Both the position numbers and the translations under genes were made by a program. Shown here in pieces: positions 33,814 to 43,700 of a DNA stretch of 64,000 bases. This DNA comes from Guillardia theta CCMP2712 (lineage: Eukaryota; Cryptophyceae; Pyrenomonadales; Geminigeraceae). The stretch spans positions 389,896 to 453,895 of the forward strand of contig NW_005434634.1 in the NCBI RefSeq assembly GCF_000315625.1, read 5' to 3'. Numbering within the stretch: the first letter of the stretch is position 1; each line of letters begins with the position of its first letter. The notes beneath the pieces are model-generated. The model was not told where the DNA came from and did no database searches. It saw only the letters and a list, made by a program, of their open reading frames with translations.

Positions 33814-34884
33814 TTTTCGTTGTGAGCTGAAAGCCTGCAGGGGAGGCTGAGCCCAATAAGCTGCCTCCCCAGGAAGGATATTCAAGTTTCAACCCTAACT
33901 CAACACTGCAGCTGGCAGTTAGCGACCCCACAGATATCCGGAAAAGCAAACATCTTGATTGAATATTTAAAGTTTCACATGGTATCATGCTCTATTGGAG
34001 TTTTTCCACCTGCCTGTCTGCCTACCTTCTGAATCCATCGCTCGAAAATCCTACCTCCATTGAACCCGTGAGAAAGCTTCACTTTATGGTATCTCACTCC
34101 TCTTTCAACGGAATCCCACTTTTCTCGCTTCATTCCCCTCCATCCCTCTCTTCCCTTCTACAACTCACTCGTCTACTCTGCTCCATCTTAATCGACCATC
34201 TTCCTCTGCTCTAGTTCATTACATTTCTCTTCACTTTCTTGTTCTTTGCCTCGCTTACCACGGTCCAGAAATGTTTCGTCGCACTGATTGACCCTGGATA
34301 TTGTTCTGCACGTATTCCTTCCTCTCCTATCTTCTTTCCATCTCTCATCTATGTTGTTGTGCGCTTTCTCCACTAGCATCCCCTCCCTCCATCCTCGTTC
34401 CTCCAGTCAGTAAACTCCCCTCTCGCCCATTCCTCAGGATATCTCTTCACCATTTTTCAATCACCTACCGTCGACTACCCCTTTCGTACATCTCTACCCC
34501 CACCGGTTCAGGCCCTCCAACAACAAACCCACCCCTACCTCCGACCACCTTCCCACCCTACCACAATGGAAACTATTTTATTCGACGTTTCACGGTACCG
34601 TTACCAACTGGGTAAACTACAGTTACAAACCCGTTTCTCCACGTTACACAGCCGTTGATGGTTCCAACTGACATTCCGTTGGCGTCCTCCTCGCTGCTTT
34701 GGTTCCTCGATCTTCCTCCCCCTCCCTTGACCCTCCTGCCCTCTCTCTGTCCCTGCTTCAGGACTGAGAGTATCCTTCTCTACTCTCTTGCTTTTCTCCT
34801 TTCTCATACTCCCTTATTCAAGTTCTCAACTACTTTCATCCTGGGTAGTCTATTCCGATCCTTTTGGACTGCTTCATTGTTGAA
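33814..34884. other. Pyrimidine-rich intergenic region
   Basis: About 1.07 kb of C/T-rich sequence between the PDZ gene start and the CFAP210-like ATG. It has repeated CCTCCC/TCTCC words, CTACCCC motifs near 34490-34560 and no ORF with recognisable content. It is the likely promoter and 5' UTR region for both divergent genes. Confidence 0.5.
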
Positions 34885-36508
34885 ATGGCGAGGAGCACTT
34901 CTGGCCTCTCCGTCAACTCCCTGAGCGCGCAGCCTGTCATTCCCTTGGGACAGACTACAGTTTTGACATCAGACGAACTTGATCGTATACGGAAGACTCT
35001 ATTGCATACAGATGCTAAAACTCAAGGGCAAAATTTGCAGTCTGAGGTCCTCCGCTCTTGCTATGCTTGTCCTCTTCTAACATGATTCGCAGGATGATCG
35101 ACTTCGTGACAAACTCCGAGACATGTCACGAACACGCATGGAAGGATGGAACAATACCTTGGAAGCAAGGCGTAGACAAAAGGAAGCAGAAAGAATGGCA
35201 AAATCTGAAGAATATGAACAGAAGCGCAGGATTCAAGATCGGGAAGAAGCTGAATTTCAGGCAGCTGAAAGGAAGAAATGCATCCAGAGGGCAACAGCTC
35301 TGTTATATGAAAACACCGAGCGCGTGAAGACTTTTGGCAGCAAGCTCTACTTAAGCGATGTCATGAAAGAGCGTGAGCTGCAGATTGAAATCAAGAGCAA
35401 GATTAAGGAACGAAAAATTGCCGAGGAAAAACTGTGGCATGAAAGAACCATTGAAGCTGTCAAAATTGGTGATGAGGAAGAGGAGAAGAAGAAGAAGGAA
35501 GCGCTCGACCGTGCATTGCATGCAAAGCAAGTCCAATTAGACCAGCTCGAAGACTTCCGTGTAAGATATGTCTCTCAAAAGTTAGAGGAACGCCGGGAAG
35601 GAGAACTGATCAAGCAGAGAGTTGAAGCTCACATCTTGGAAGAAAAGCAGAAGGAGCAGGAACGAAGAAAGGTAATTCCTAATTGGATTTTCACATCTTG
35701 AATTTATCTGACTGACTTGTCTTTTCAAAGCTTGAAGCAGAACGAGCAAAGAAGACGATGCTTGATAATCAACGGCTTCGGGAAGAAAAGAAGATTTCTG
35801 ACCAAAAGGCACAAGAGGAGGAAGAGCGAAGAATTCAATACTTTGCTGATGAGAAAGAGCGCAAGACGCGAATGAGAGAAGAACGAGAAGCTGAGATCAT
35901 GGCTCAGAAGCAAGGAATTCGTCAGCGCATGATTGATCGACAAGTTGCCTATCTGCAATCATTGAGGAAAAATGAGAATGAGCGCATAGCAGGACAGGTT
36001 CGTGAGGCAGAAGCCAAGCGGGATGCGGAATTGAGCGCCAAGAATGAGAAGTTGAGGAGAGAGTTGGAAGAGATGCGGGCGTTGAACACCGCACAACTCC
36101 AGAAGAAAGCGGAGCAAAAGAGGCTCGACAGGGAGCAAGGAGAAATCGATGCCAAGAAATTCGAAGCCGAGTACGAGGCTGGACTCGCTGCAGACAGAGC
36201 TGCGGAGGCACGCAGACGAGCGAAGAGAATTGAACTCAAGAATTACCATGTCAAACAGGTGCCTGGGAGTTTGAATTGCAAGACCCTCACTGACGTTTGT
36301 GTATCAGGCGAAAGCAAAGACTTTATTCCTTCAACGTGAGAAGGATGAGGAATTGAGCGAACAAGAACTTGTCAAGCAGAAACTCAAAGAGGAAGATCTC
36401 CTGTTTGAAAGGTACTCTCAAGCTCTCGTGGAGCAGTACAAGGCAGAAGGCAAGAATATCAAGCCTCTGCTGCTTGAATTAGCAAAGATGAAGTCTGAGG
36501 GTAGATAA
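34885..36508 (+). CDS. CFAP210: CFAP210/CCDC173-like ciliary coiled-coil protein
   Basis: A highly charged coiled-coil protein of about 460 residues with trichohyalin/plectin-homology composition. Four exons (34885-35046, 35093-35671, 35731-36258, 36308-36508) are joined by 46-, 59- and 49-nt introns in phase. The segment TERVKTFGSKLYLSDVMKER matches the conserved core of CFAP210 (CCDC173), a microtubule inner protein of motile-cilium doublets. Length is slightly shorter than animal CFAP210, and helices continue almost to the C-terminus (LLLELAKMKSEGR). Related TPH proteins such as CFAP45 and MNS1 are alternatives, but this motif favours CFAP210. It implies a flagellated life stage. Confidence 0.8.
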
Positions 36509-36536
36509 AGCAACATTTCAATTTGAGAACAATGAA

Positions 36537-36918
36537 TCATGAAAAATCAAGCAGCAGCTGTGGAAAGTGTCACTTTTTAGCCTTGACTTTTCAACCTGTA
36601 CCTGAGGAAGAATCTTTTCCAACTTAAAAAGAAAACACGCATAGAGCAAGAACAAGAAACAACAACGGGGAATTAATGTCAGATCTTTGGAATGAAACAT
36701 ACTCTACATCTTACATGCTGGATCCCAATCTTGTTCGACCCGTCAAGCTGCGCAGCAGAAGCGGCTCGTGCTACAGTTTCCCGGACAAATGCATCTACCA
36801 TGAATCCGGCAACTTTACCAGCTGAGCTTGAGATCTTGACCGAGGGATCAAGAGCATGGGCTTGACGTGCCAGCCGCTTTCTTATCCGCTCACTCGCAAG
36901 TATGTGAGTCTCCGACAT
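36537..36918 (-). CDS. CENPX: CENP-X/MHF2-like histone-fold protein
   Basis: Three exons encode 81 residues: 36715-36918 (68 residues), 36602-36622 (21 nt, LEKILPQ) and 36537-36557 (LLLDFS and stop). Joined, the tail reads LEKILPQLLLDFS, the typical CENP-X/MHF2 C-terminus, after a histone-fold helix pair (VKISSSAGKVAGFMVDAFVR). CENP-X pairs with CENP-S at kinetochores and with FANCM at stalled forks. Total length is almost the same as the human protein. Both last exons are only 21 nt and would be missed by most gene finders. The gene is convergent with CFAP210-like (29 nt between stops) and divergent from the DPH4-like gene. Confidence 0.85.
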
Positions 36919-37100
36919 TTCTCCCTCTCAAGTATGACCCACCCCCCTACGAGTGTGAGTACCCCAGTAGTCAATCCCATCTACCCCCTACTTGAATTGC
37001 CCGTGAAATGTAATATACTCACCACCCGTCCCCTCTATACTGTGTCCTTCTTTTTCAGTCAAATAAAAAGCATACTGTGGGTCGGTCAGGCCCCGTGCAA

Positions 37101-37673
37101 TATGGCTAGCCACGGTTGGGATGCGTATGAGGAGCTGGGTGTGAGCTGCTCAGCGAGCCTTGAGGAGGTGAGAGAAAGAGATGGAGATGTTTGCTTGTGA
37201 GCCCATGCACACAGATAAAATCGGCTTTCCGCGAAAAAGCGAGAAAGTTTCACCCGGATAAGATGTGTGCGGCAGGAGAAGCGGAGCCATTCATCAGGAT
37301 AAGAAAAGCCTATGAAATTCTGTCAGACGAAACTTCGCGGTCGAACTATGATCGGTCTCTGGTATACTCTGTGAATAGCTCTTCAAATATTCATGAAGTG
37401 GATTTGGGTATGTCACTGTGTAACTTCCTTCGTCTTCAAAAGTGTAATTGTGTTTGCAGATGATATGGAATATGATGAAGCGTCTGAGACATTTTCTCAG
37501 TCGTGCAGATGCTCAGGAAGATATGCAATATCAGTTTCACAGATGGAGAAAGGTGTGTCTCTTTGGTTGGATTCCTTATCCATCAAAGTAATATTTGCCC
37601 AGGATTCGACACAGTATGCTGTAGCAGTTGTTCATTGTGTATACGAATACTTTATGAAATAGAAGAGAGTTGA
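37101..37673 (+). CDS. DPH4: DPH4/DNAJC24-like diphthamide biosynthesis J-protein
   Basis: Four exons (37101-37167, 37215-37407, 37460-37552, 37603-37673) encode a J-domain followed by a CSL zinc finger. The J-domain has YEELGVSCSASLEE, then KFHPDK (the HPD motif that stimulates Hsp70) and YEILSDETSRSNYDR. The C-terminal part has CRCSGRYAISVSQMEKG, then CCSSCSLCIRIL, giving the CxC...CxxC zinc site and the CSL motif of DPH4. DPH4 delivers electrons and acts with DPH1-3 in the first step of diphthamide formation on elongation factor 2. The stop lies 25 nt from the stop of the convergent BRCA1-like gene. Confidence 0.88.
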
Positions 37674-37698
37674 AGCTCTTAACTCTTACATATATGTT

Positions 37699-39768
37699 TC
37701 ATGCCAACAGATAGGTTTGCATGTAATCCTCCGCCACCTCGAACATGCTAATGCTATCCATCACAAAGCCATACTGCGTGTTGCTCAAGGTCGACAAGGA
37801 GTCATCGAACATATTTCATACCTTGATGAGTTGAGCTCTCAATCTTCGCATTCTATTCAATGCAGAATCACAGCAAGTCTCCGAATTCACCAGCACAATC
37901 AAGCTTTTGGCTTCCTCAGCTGTTGAAGGCTCGCTGACCTCCTCCCCACCCGCCAACCTTTCCAAAGAATCAATCAGGGGGCTCTATCACACTTTCATAC
38001 CTGAGTAGTTTGCTCAAACTACTTCCATCTGGGTTCTTCATTCTCGACTTGTCAAGGAGACAAAATCTTTTTCCTCCAAGCTGACAAATAGTGAGAATCG
38101 AGGGAAGTTGCTTTGTACGTGTGAACCTTAGCCGGAGCAAAGATGTCGACACTAGAATGCATCATCAATGAAAGGATTTCCGAACGCTTGAGGGGTCCAA
38201 AGTGCTTCCTCTTTCCAACAGTACATCCTCGAACGATTTCGCTGTCATTTGGATTTAACCATGCTTGTATACAACGTGAGATGGCGAAAATCATCAAGAT
38301 GGTTACCTTTTGCCTTTTGACATCGACGAAGCCATACGGGACTCACGAGTTCCACACCACACAGCATTGCATAACAAAACCTGGTAGAAGTCAAATACAA
38401 CGGTAGCCAAGAAGCATACTACTTCAAAGTTCTTATGCTAAGCAAAGATTCGTCTACACAACAAATCATATGAGTCACTGACGAATCTACGTCTTCCTTG
38501 CATGATCCACCAAGAACCTGAGTTACAAAGTCAAAAAATTCAATCCGATGGGTCATACAGTGATTTCACGTGCACAATACATCGAAGTTCCATCGCCTCT
38601 ACTCGACCTGTATTCATGAATTGTCAACCAATGCGTCTTGATGAAAAAAAAGAGATTATACCCATCCCAGTAAATGCTACGACTGGCCGAAAAGGTACTG
38701 GAAAATATAAACTATTAATGAGGGCAGGAGCAAAATGTGCAAAAGGGGTTCACGAATACCTCTCGGACAATTGGAACTTGGTTCAACTTCATCATTGACA
38801 AAGCTCCTTCTCTTTGGAGTCTCTGTCATCAATGTGGATAATCCATCGTATCGAATATAGGTTGCATGTGGTGTTCCCGGAGAAAGAGATGCTCGGTGGC
38901 TCTTTTTGGGATTCTTTACAGTAGCAGGCGTGACAGTAGCATGCAAAGCACTCCTTCTGCCATCCATTGTATTGGGACCCTCTGTGATTCTACTCTTCTT
39001 ATCTGGCGTGTTTTCGGATTCATCGGTAGTTGTAGACAAATCACATTCATCACCATTGCCACGGAAATTCTTCTCCATCCGGGAGCTTTGATCGGACGAA
39101 GCTTTAGAAATAAGGATGGCATCCATTGTCTCCGCATTCAACTGTACAACTTCCTGGTGTTGTCCGACTTTCTCTGAGACAGCACTGCTCAGTCCCGTTA
39201 CATCATTTTCTTCATGAAACTCTATCGGAATCTCCAGGGAAGGCCCGAAATCAATGTCATAGTAAGAGCCATTGACCTCATTGTTGCTTTCATCTACATC
39301 CAGCATTGCCGCATGGTAATGTTCCTTCTCAAGCCCATTGTTGTTAACCCCTTCATCTACATTTGCAACATCCTCCACAGTTTGTTTTGCGTGCTGACGG
39401 GGCCTGCCTCGTTTTTTCCGCTTCCCGGCGACCGATCTGGCCTTCCACAATGCTTCTCTGGGTGTTTCGGTTTCTGGACTGATCATACCAAGTGCAATGG
39501 CCAACTTCTTCGTGATTCCTGTCACCGTTTTCAGCGTATTGTTCTTCGCCAACGTTCGACGGTTTGTGCCGGGGGTTCTGCAAGATGGACACTCGCTATG
39601 GTTGTCTTTGATATACTCACAGATGCACTCTTCGCAAAAGTTATGCTGACAGGGTGCAGTCCTGGGATCAATCAAGAAATCCAAACATATGGGGCACTTC
39701 GTTTCTTGAATCAGCTCCTCAACAGCATTGCGAAGTTCCCTGTTGTTGGAAATCGAGTCCATGACCAC
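37699..39768 (-). CDS. BRCA1-like RING - AT-hook - tandem BRCT protein
   Basis: Nine exons with matching phases (38760-39768, 38662-38682, 38576-38607, 38423-38517, 38307-38380, 38127-38263, 38001-38080, 37822-37957, 37699-37773) give 552 residues. A C3HC4 RING lies at residues 25-63 (Cys25, Cys28, Cys40, His42, Cys45, Cys48, Cys60, Cys63). KRKKRGRPRQ near residue 117 is an AT-hook. The first BRCT begins VVAFTGMGRVEAMELRCIVL, then GG, THMI and LVSPVWLRRC. The second begins GGKRFCLLDKSRM and ends YGFVMDSISMFEVAEDY, with the Trp-like position held by Phe. RING at the front and paired BRCT at the end is the layout of BRCA1 and BARD1; no ankyrin repeats are seen, so BRCA1 is closer. An expected role is ubiquitin ligation in DNA repair. 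An alternative start at 39762 (MDSISNNREL) is equally good. Confidence 0.85.
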
Positions 39769-39924
39769 AAAGAGGGAAAAATGCCTCCCCTCTTCTATAC
39801 ACTGAATGACAGCTATCAGAATAGCTATCTACTCTTCACCATCATCTCAACCTTTTCGGCTGTTGCAGCTGCATTCCCAGCACACGTTGCCTTCCCGCCA
39901 TTGTGCCTTTCACAAACTTTTGAG

Positions 39925-40140
39925 AGCCGTCGCCGGGCACGCCGGGCCCGCCTGGCATTGAGAGTTAGGGCGCCGCGCCAGCGCCGCGCCAGCGGGCGGC
40001 CGCGCTGGCTCTGACTCGCCGGGCCCGGCCGGGCCCGCGGGGGGGCCGCCGGGCCGGGGGGCCGGGGGGAGGTGACTCCTGACCCGGCGGCGTCGGGTGA
40101 CTAGTACCGTCGGTTCGGCCCGCGTCCCCGGGATTGCCGC
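39925..40140. repeat. GC-rich island 4
   Basis: About 215 bp dominated by GGGCCCGGCC words, the longest G run being seven, with a short linker GGTGACTCCTGACCC. It sits about 160 bases upstream of the BRCA1-like gene start. Confidence 0.6.
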
Positions 40141-40309
40141 AGTGCTGCCGGGTGCAACTCACTGTCACAGTTTGTTCAACTTGAAATCAAATGCTGGTCA
40201 GCCAGGTTGCCATGCCACTTCAAGTCAGTGAACAAGGTAACTTCAGTGAGGCTCCATGGTTCTGAATGATCATGATTTTACTTATCTTTGAGTAAAGACC
40301 GTCGACATA

Positions 40310-40405
40310 CTCCGGCCGCCACAATGATCCCGGATGCTGACTCAGTGGCATCCCGGGCCGGAGTCCGGTCACCAGTGACGGGCTGCTGGCATGCCGGGCG
40401 GCGTC
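40310..40405. repeat. GC-rich island 5
   Basis: A shorter, less pure block with CCGGCCGCC, CCCGGGCCGG and GCCGGGCGGC, separated by TGACTCAGTGGC and GTCACCAGTGACGGG. It resembles the linker-plus-core structure around islands 1 and 2. Confidence 0.45.
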
Positions 40406-40749
40406 AAAGTGAAAAGTGCATGACAAGCTAGTTTTTTTATTTTTATCTTCATCAACCGATAGCCCCCTACCCCCTCACCCGTCAGGATGAACCATTACCC
40501 TACCCTCATTTTCAATACTATGTCAAAGGTCTCTACTAGGGGTACTTGTGAGGATGGACCCACCAGACTTAATCTTCCATCAAGTAGGTCAAAACCGTTG
40601 CGCCCGCTGATGCGTGCAGAGGGAATAAAGAGGAGGCAAGCAAGAGACTATAGCGAGGATTACGTCGCCATCGCCACCCCAAGGTGCCATGTGGTTCTAA
40701 ATTGTGGAGTTTGACAGTAGCCTACACTATACATACACCCACGCCCTTC

Positions 40750-43700
40750 ATGTCACGGATTATTGCCTTGCTCCTCATTCTCTGTCTCTGGGACGCTCAA
40801 AGCAATCAAGATGCCCTTGACATCCCGATTCTGAGGATCGTGGAGCCGACGTTTGGATCAAAGCTTGGTGGTACCGTTATAACCCTGAGGGGCTTTTCAT
40901 TACCAGCAAACAACTCTTTCTGCCGGTTCGGGGAGGTCGCGATCGTTACCCCCATCTACTCCTCGGAGAATGAATTCATCTGTGAGACCCCTGCGCATTC
41001 AGTGGGGAAAGTTGCGGTCGATCTGATCAATGGCAACCAATTCCTTTCCAACATGAACAAATTGTTGTTTGAATTCACAGGTACTTTGAATCTATAGACA
41101 TTTCGTTTGGGTATGTAATGATTTCCTTTTCATGGCAGAGCCAACTCAAGTGACATTGATATTTCCATGCCGAGGCCCACGACAGGGAGGCACTCGGGTA
41201 AGGATATACGGAAAATGGTTTCCGAACAGTATCTCCTTGGGATGTTTGTTCGGAATTTCCTACATTCCAGCGAGATGGATTACAACCTCTGAGTTGGAAT
41301 GCCTATCGCCGCCAAAGAAGTCAGGCCTTGAAGTATCTGTCAGAATTACTTCGAACAAAGTGGATATTTCACAATCGTATCAAGCATTTGCTTATCAAGG
41401 TGATGAATTGCTACTTCGAATCGCTTTTGCTATCTGACACCTTTGGTTGGCAGAGAATCATCGTTTGTTTTCAATTTTTCCAACACTTTCTCCGGTGGAT
41501 GGTGGTGTTGTGATCACTGCATTTGGAATGTATTTTTCTCCCTCGGACTCAGTCTTCTGTAAATTTGGCGAAGTGGAGAGTGCTGGCATGTATACTTCAT
41601 CTTCTCAAATTTCATGTCTAGCTCCCTCCAATCTTGTCGGCAAGTTAAGTGTGGATGTCAGCAATAACAGGTTTGATTACACTTCCAGTGCCATTGAACT
41701 TGAGTACACGGAACATTCCTATCTGTATTCAATTTTCCCGACGTTTGGACCATTACGCGGAGGCACTGTGCTAAGAGTGTTTGGTTCTAACTTTGTATCA
41801 TCGAACACCTCAATACTCTGCGTTTTTGATGACATTCTTTTTGGAAGTGCTACTGTGGTTTCAAATAGCCAAATTTTTTGCCTCACTCCTCCTTCGCTAC
41901 TAGAAAGGACGATCTCTCTTGCCGTTATGTCCAATGAAAGTTTGTCCTCTGTAAATATGAAGGACTTTCATTACTATCCAACAATATCTTTGTATACCAT
42001 TGTTCCGAGTCTTGGATCTCTCAGCGTCAAGACAAAAATCACGGTACTTGGCAAAAATTTTATCAGCTCACCATATCTGAGCTGTCAATCAGAATTTGAT
42101 AACGAGATTATCACTGTGAATGCTTCCTGGATAACTTCCACATCAATAATTTGCACTTTACCGATTCATAACTACACGTCAACTTTCCAGACAACAATAA
42201 GGGCCTCCAATAACGCATTGGATTTTTCTCTGGAAACCTTAACTTTTCAATCTCTGCCACTTTTGAATGTCAATAGCATCTTCCCATCATCGGGCCCAAC
42301 GGATGGTGGAACTTCCATTACTGTCGTCGGTCAGAACTTTGGAAATACGCTCGTTCTTTGCTGCAAACTTGCCAATACGGTTTCTCCTGCTGTATACTTG
42401 TCTTCGTCACTTCTTAAATGCTATTCTCCAAGGTCAAAAAGCGGGATCATTCCCATGTTAATTTCGAACGATGGCAATCTGTTTGTCGATTCAGGTTCAT
42501 TTTACTACTATTCATCTTTCAGAGTCTTATCTGTCACTCCAAGTATACTGGCGGCCCATCAGTACAACATTATCAATATCACTGGGATAGGATATCAGCA
42601 GATAAAATTTACCGATGGTTTGCTTTGTAAGTTTGGAGCAATGTCTACAGTTGGAACGATGATCACATCATCTTTTCTGGTTTGCCGCACCCCGAAATTA
42701 GATGTACAAAACTCTTCAATGATGATATCATTCAATCAAGCTGACTTTTTCGACATCGATTCTCCATTAAATTTTGTAGCATTACCAAAGATAGCTACCA
42801 TGGCACCCATGAAAGTTCCGTTGTACTTTCCCTTTGAAATATACTTACAAGGATACGGATTTGATGTTTCAAGGCAAATGAAGCTAACACTGAACAATGC
42901 AGTACACCCGATTGAAATTTTGAACAGTACAGTAGCAAAATTTCGGTCAGACTTAGTCACTTCTCCAGGAAACTACGAAGTTCTGTTTGGATTCGATACT
43001 ATCAACTTGTGGACCACCGGATTGCTGCTTGAATTCGATTACAGCAACACTTTTGTTGATGTGCATCCGTCTCTAGGCCCTTCCATCGGAGGAACTATTG
43101 TCACACTCAAATTCATCTCGAATATCTGGTCTGGCATCCGATATGAGTTTGTTTTTGGTGATCAAGTTTCTCAGAATTATACTCTTCATGGAACTGACGT
43201 GATCTGTTGGACGCCTCCCCAAACGACTGGATGTCACGAAGTTTCTGTCGCTATAGATGGGGTCTTGTCGAAATTAGAGGGAATTTCATATGAGTATTAC
43301 TTGTTGGAGGAAGTGATTACTTTGATTCCAAGTATAGTATTGGCAAACAAACTTTCTGTGATAACAGTTTTGGGAGAAAATTTTATTCACCAAGAATGTA
43401 TCTCTAATTTCAATTCCTGGATAGCATGGTGTAGACTCTCGTCTGGACGGAACTTCGACGGTACGATTGTTTCAAGTACTCTTTTACTCTGTTCGATTGA
43501 CTTCGAGCTCCCTGGACAAGTGGGCCTGGAGATTTCAACCAACAATGTAGATTTTACCAACAATAGTCTACAAGTCTCGATAATTCAAGAAGCAATCGTG
43601 TTCGGTCTTGCCCCTACTGTCGGTCCATCTAGTGGAGGTCTTGTAGTCAGTTTTACAGGACTTTACTTAAATTTCTGGGAAGCATGCATGATGGAGGAAA

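Larger units (their letters stand above)
39769..40749. other. Divergent intergenic region, BRCA1-like to TIG gene
   Basis: Holds GC-rich islands 4 and 5 with a mixed linker, then an AT-richer part with CCCCCTACCCCCTCACCC and TTACCCTACCC motifs at about 40460-40510, and a plausible 5' UTR before the ATG at 40750. No gene is seen. Confidence 0.5.
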
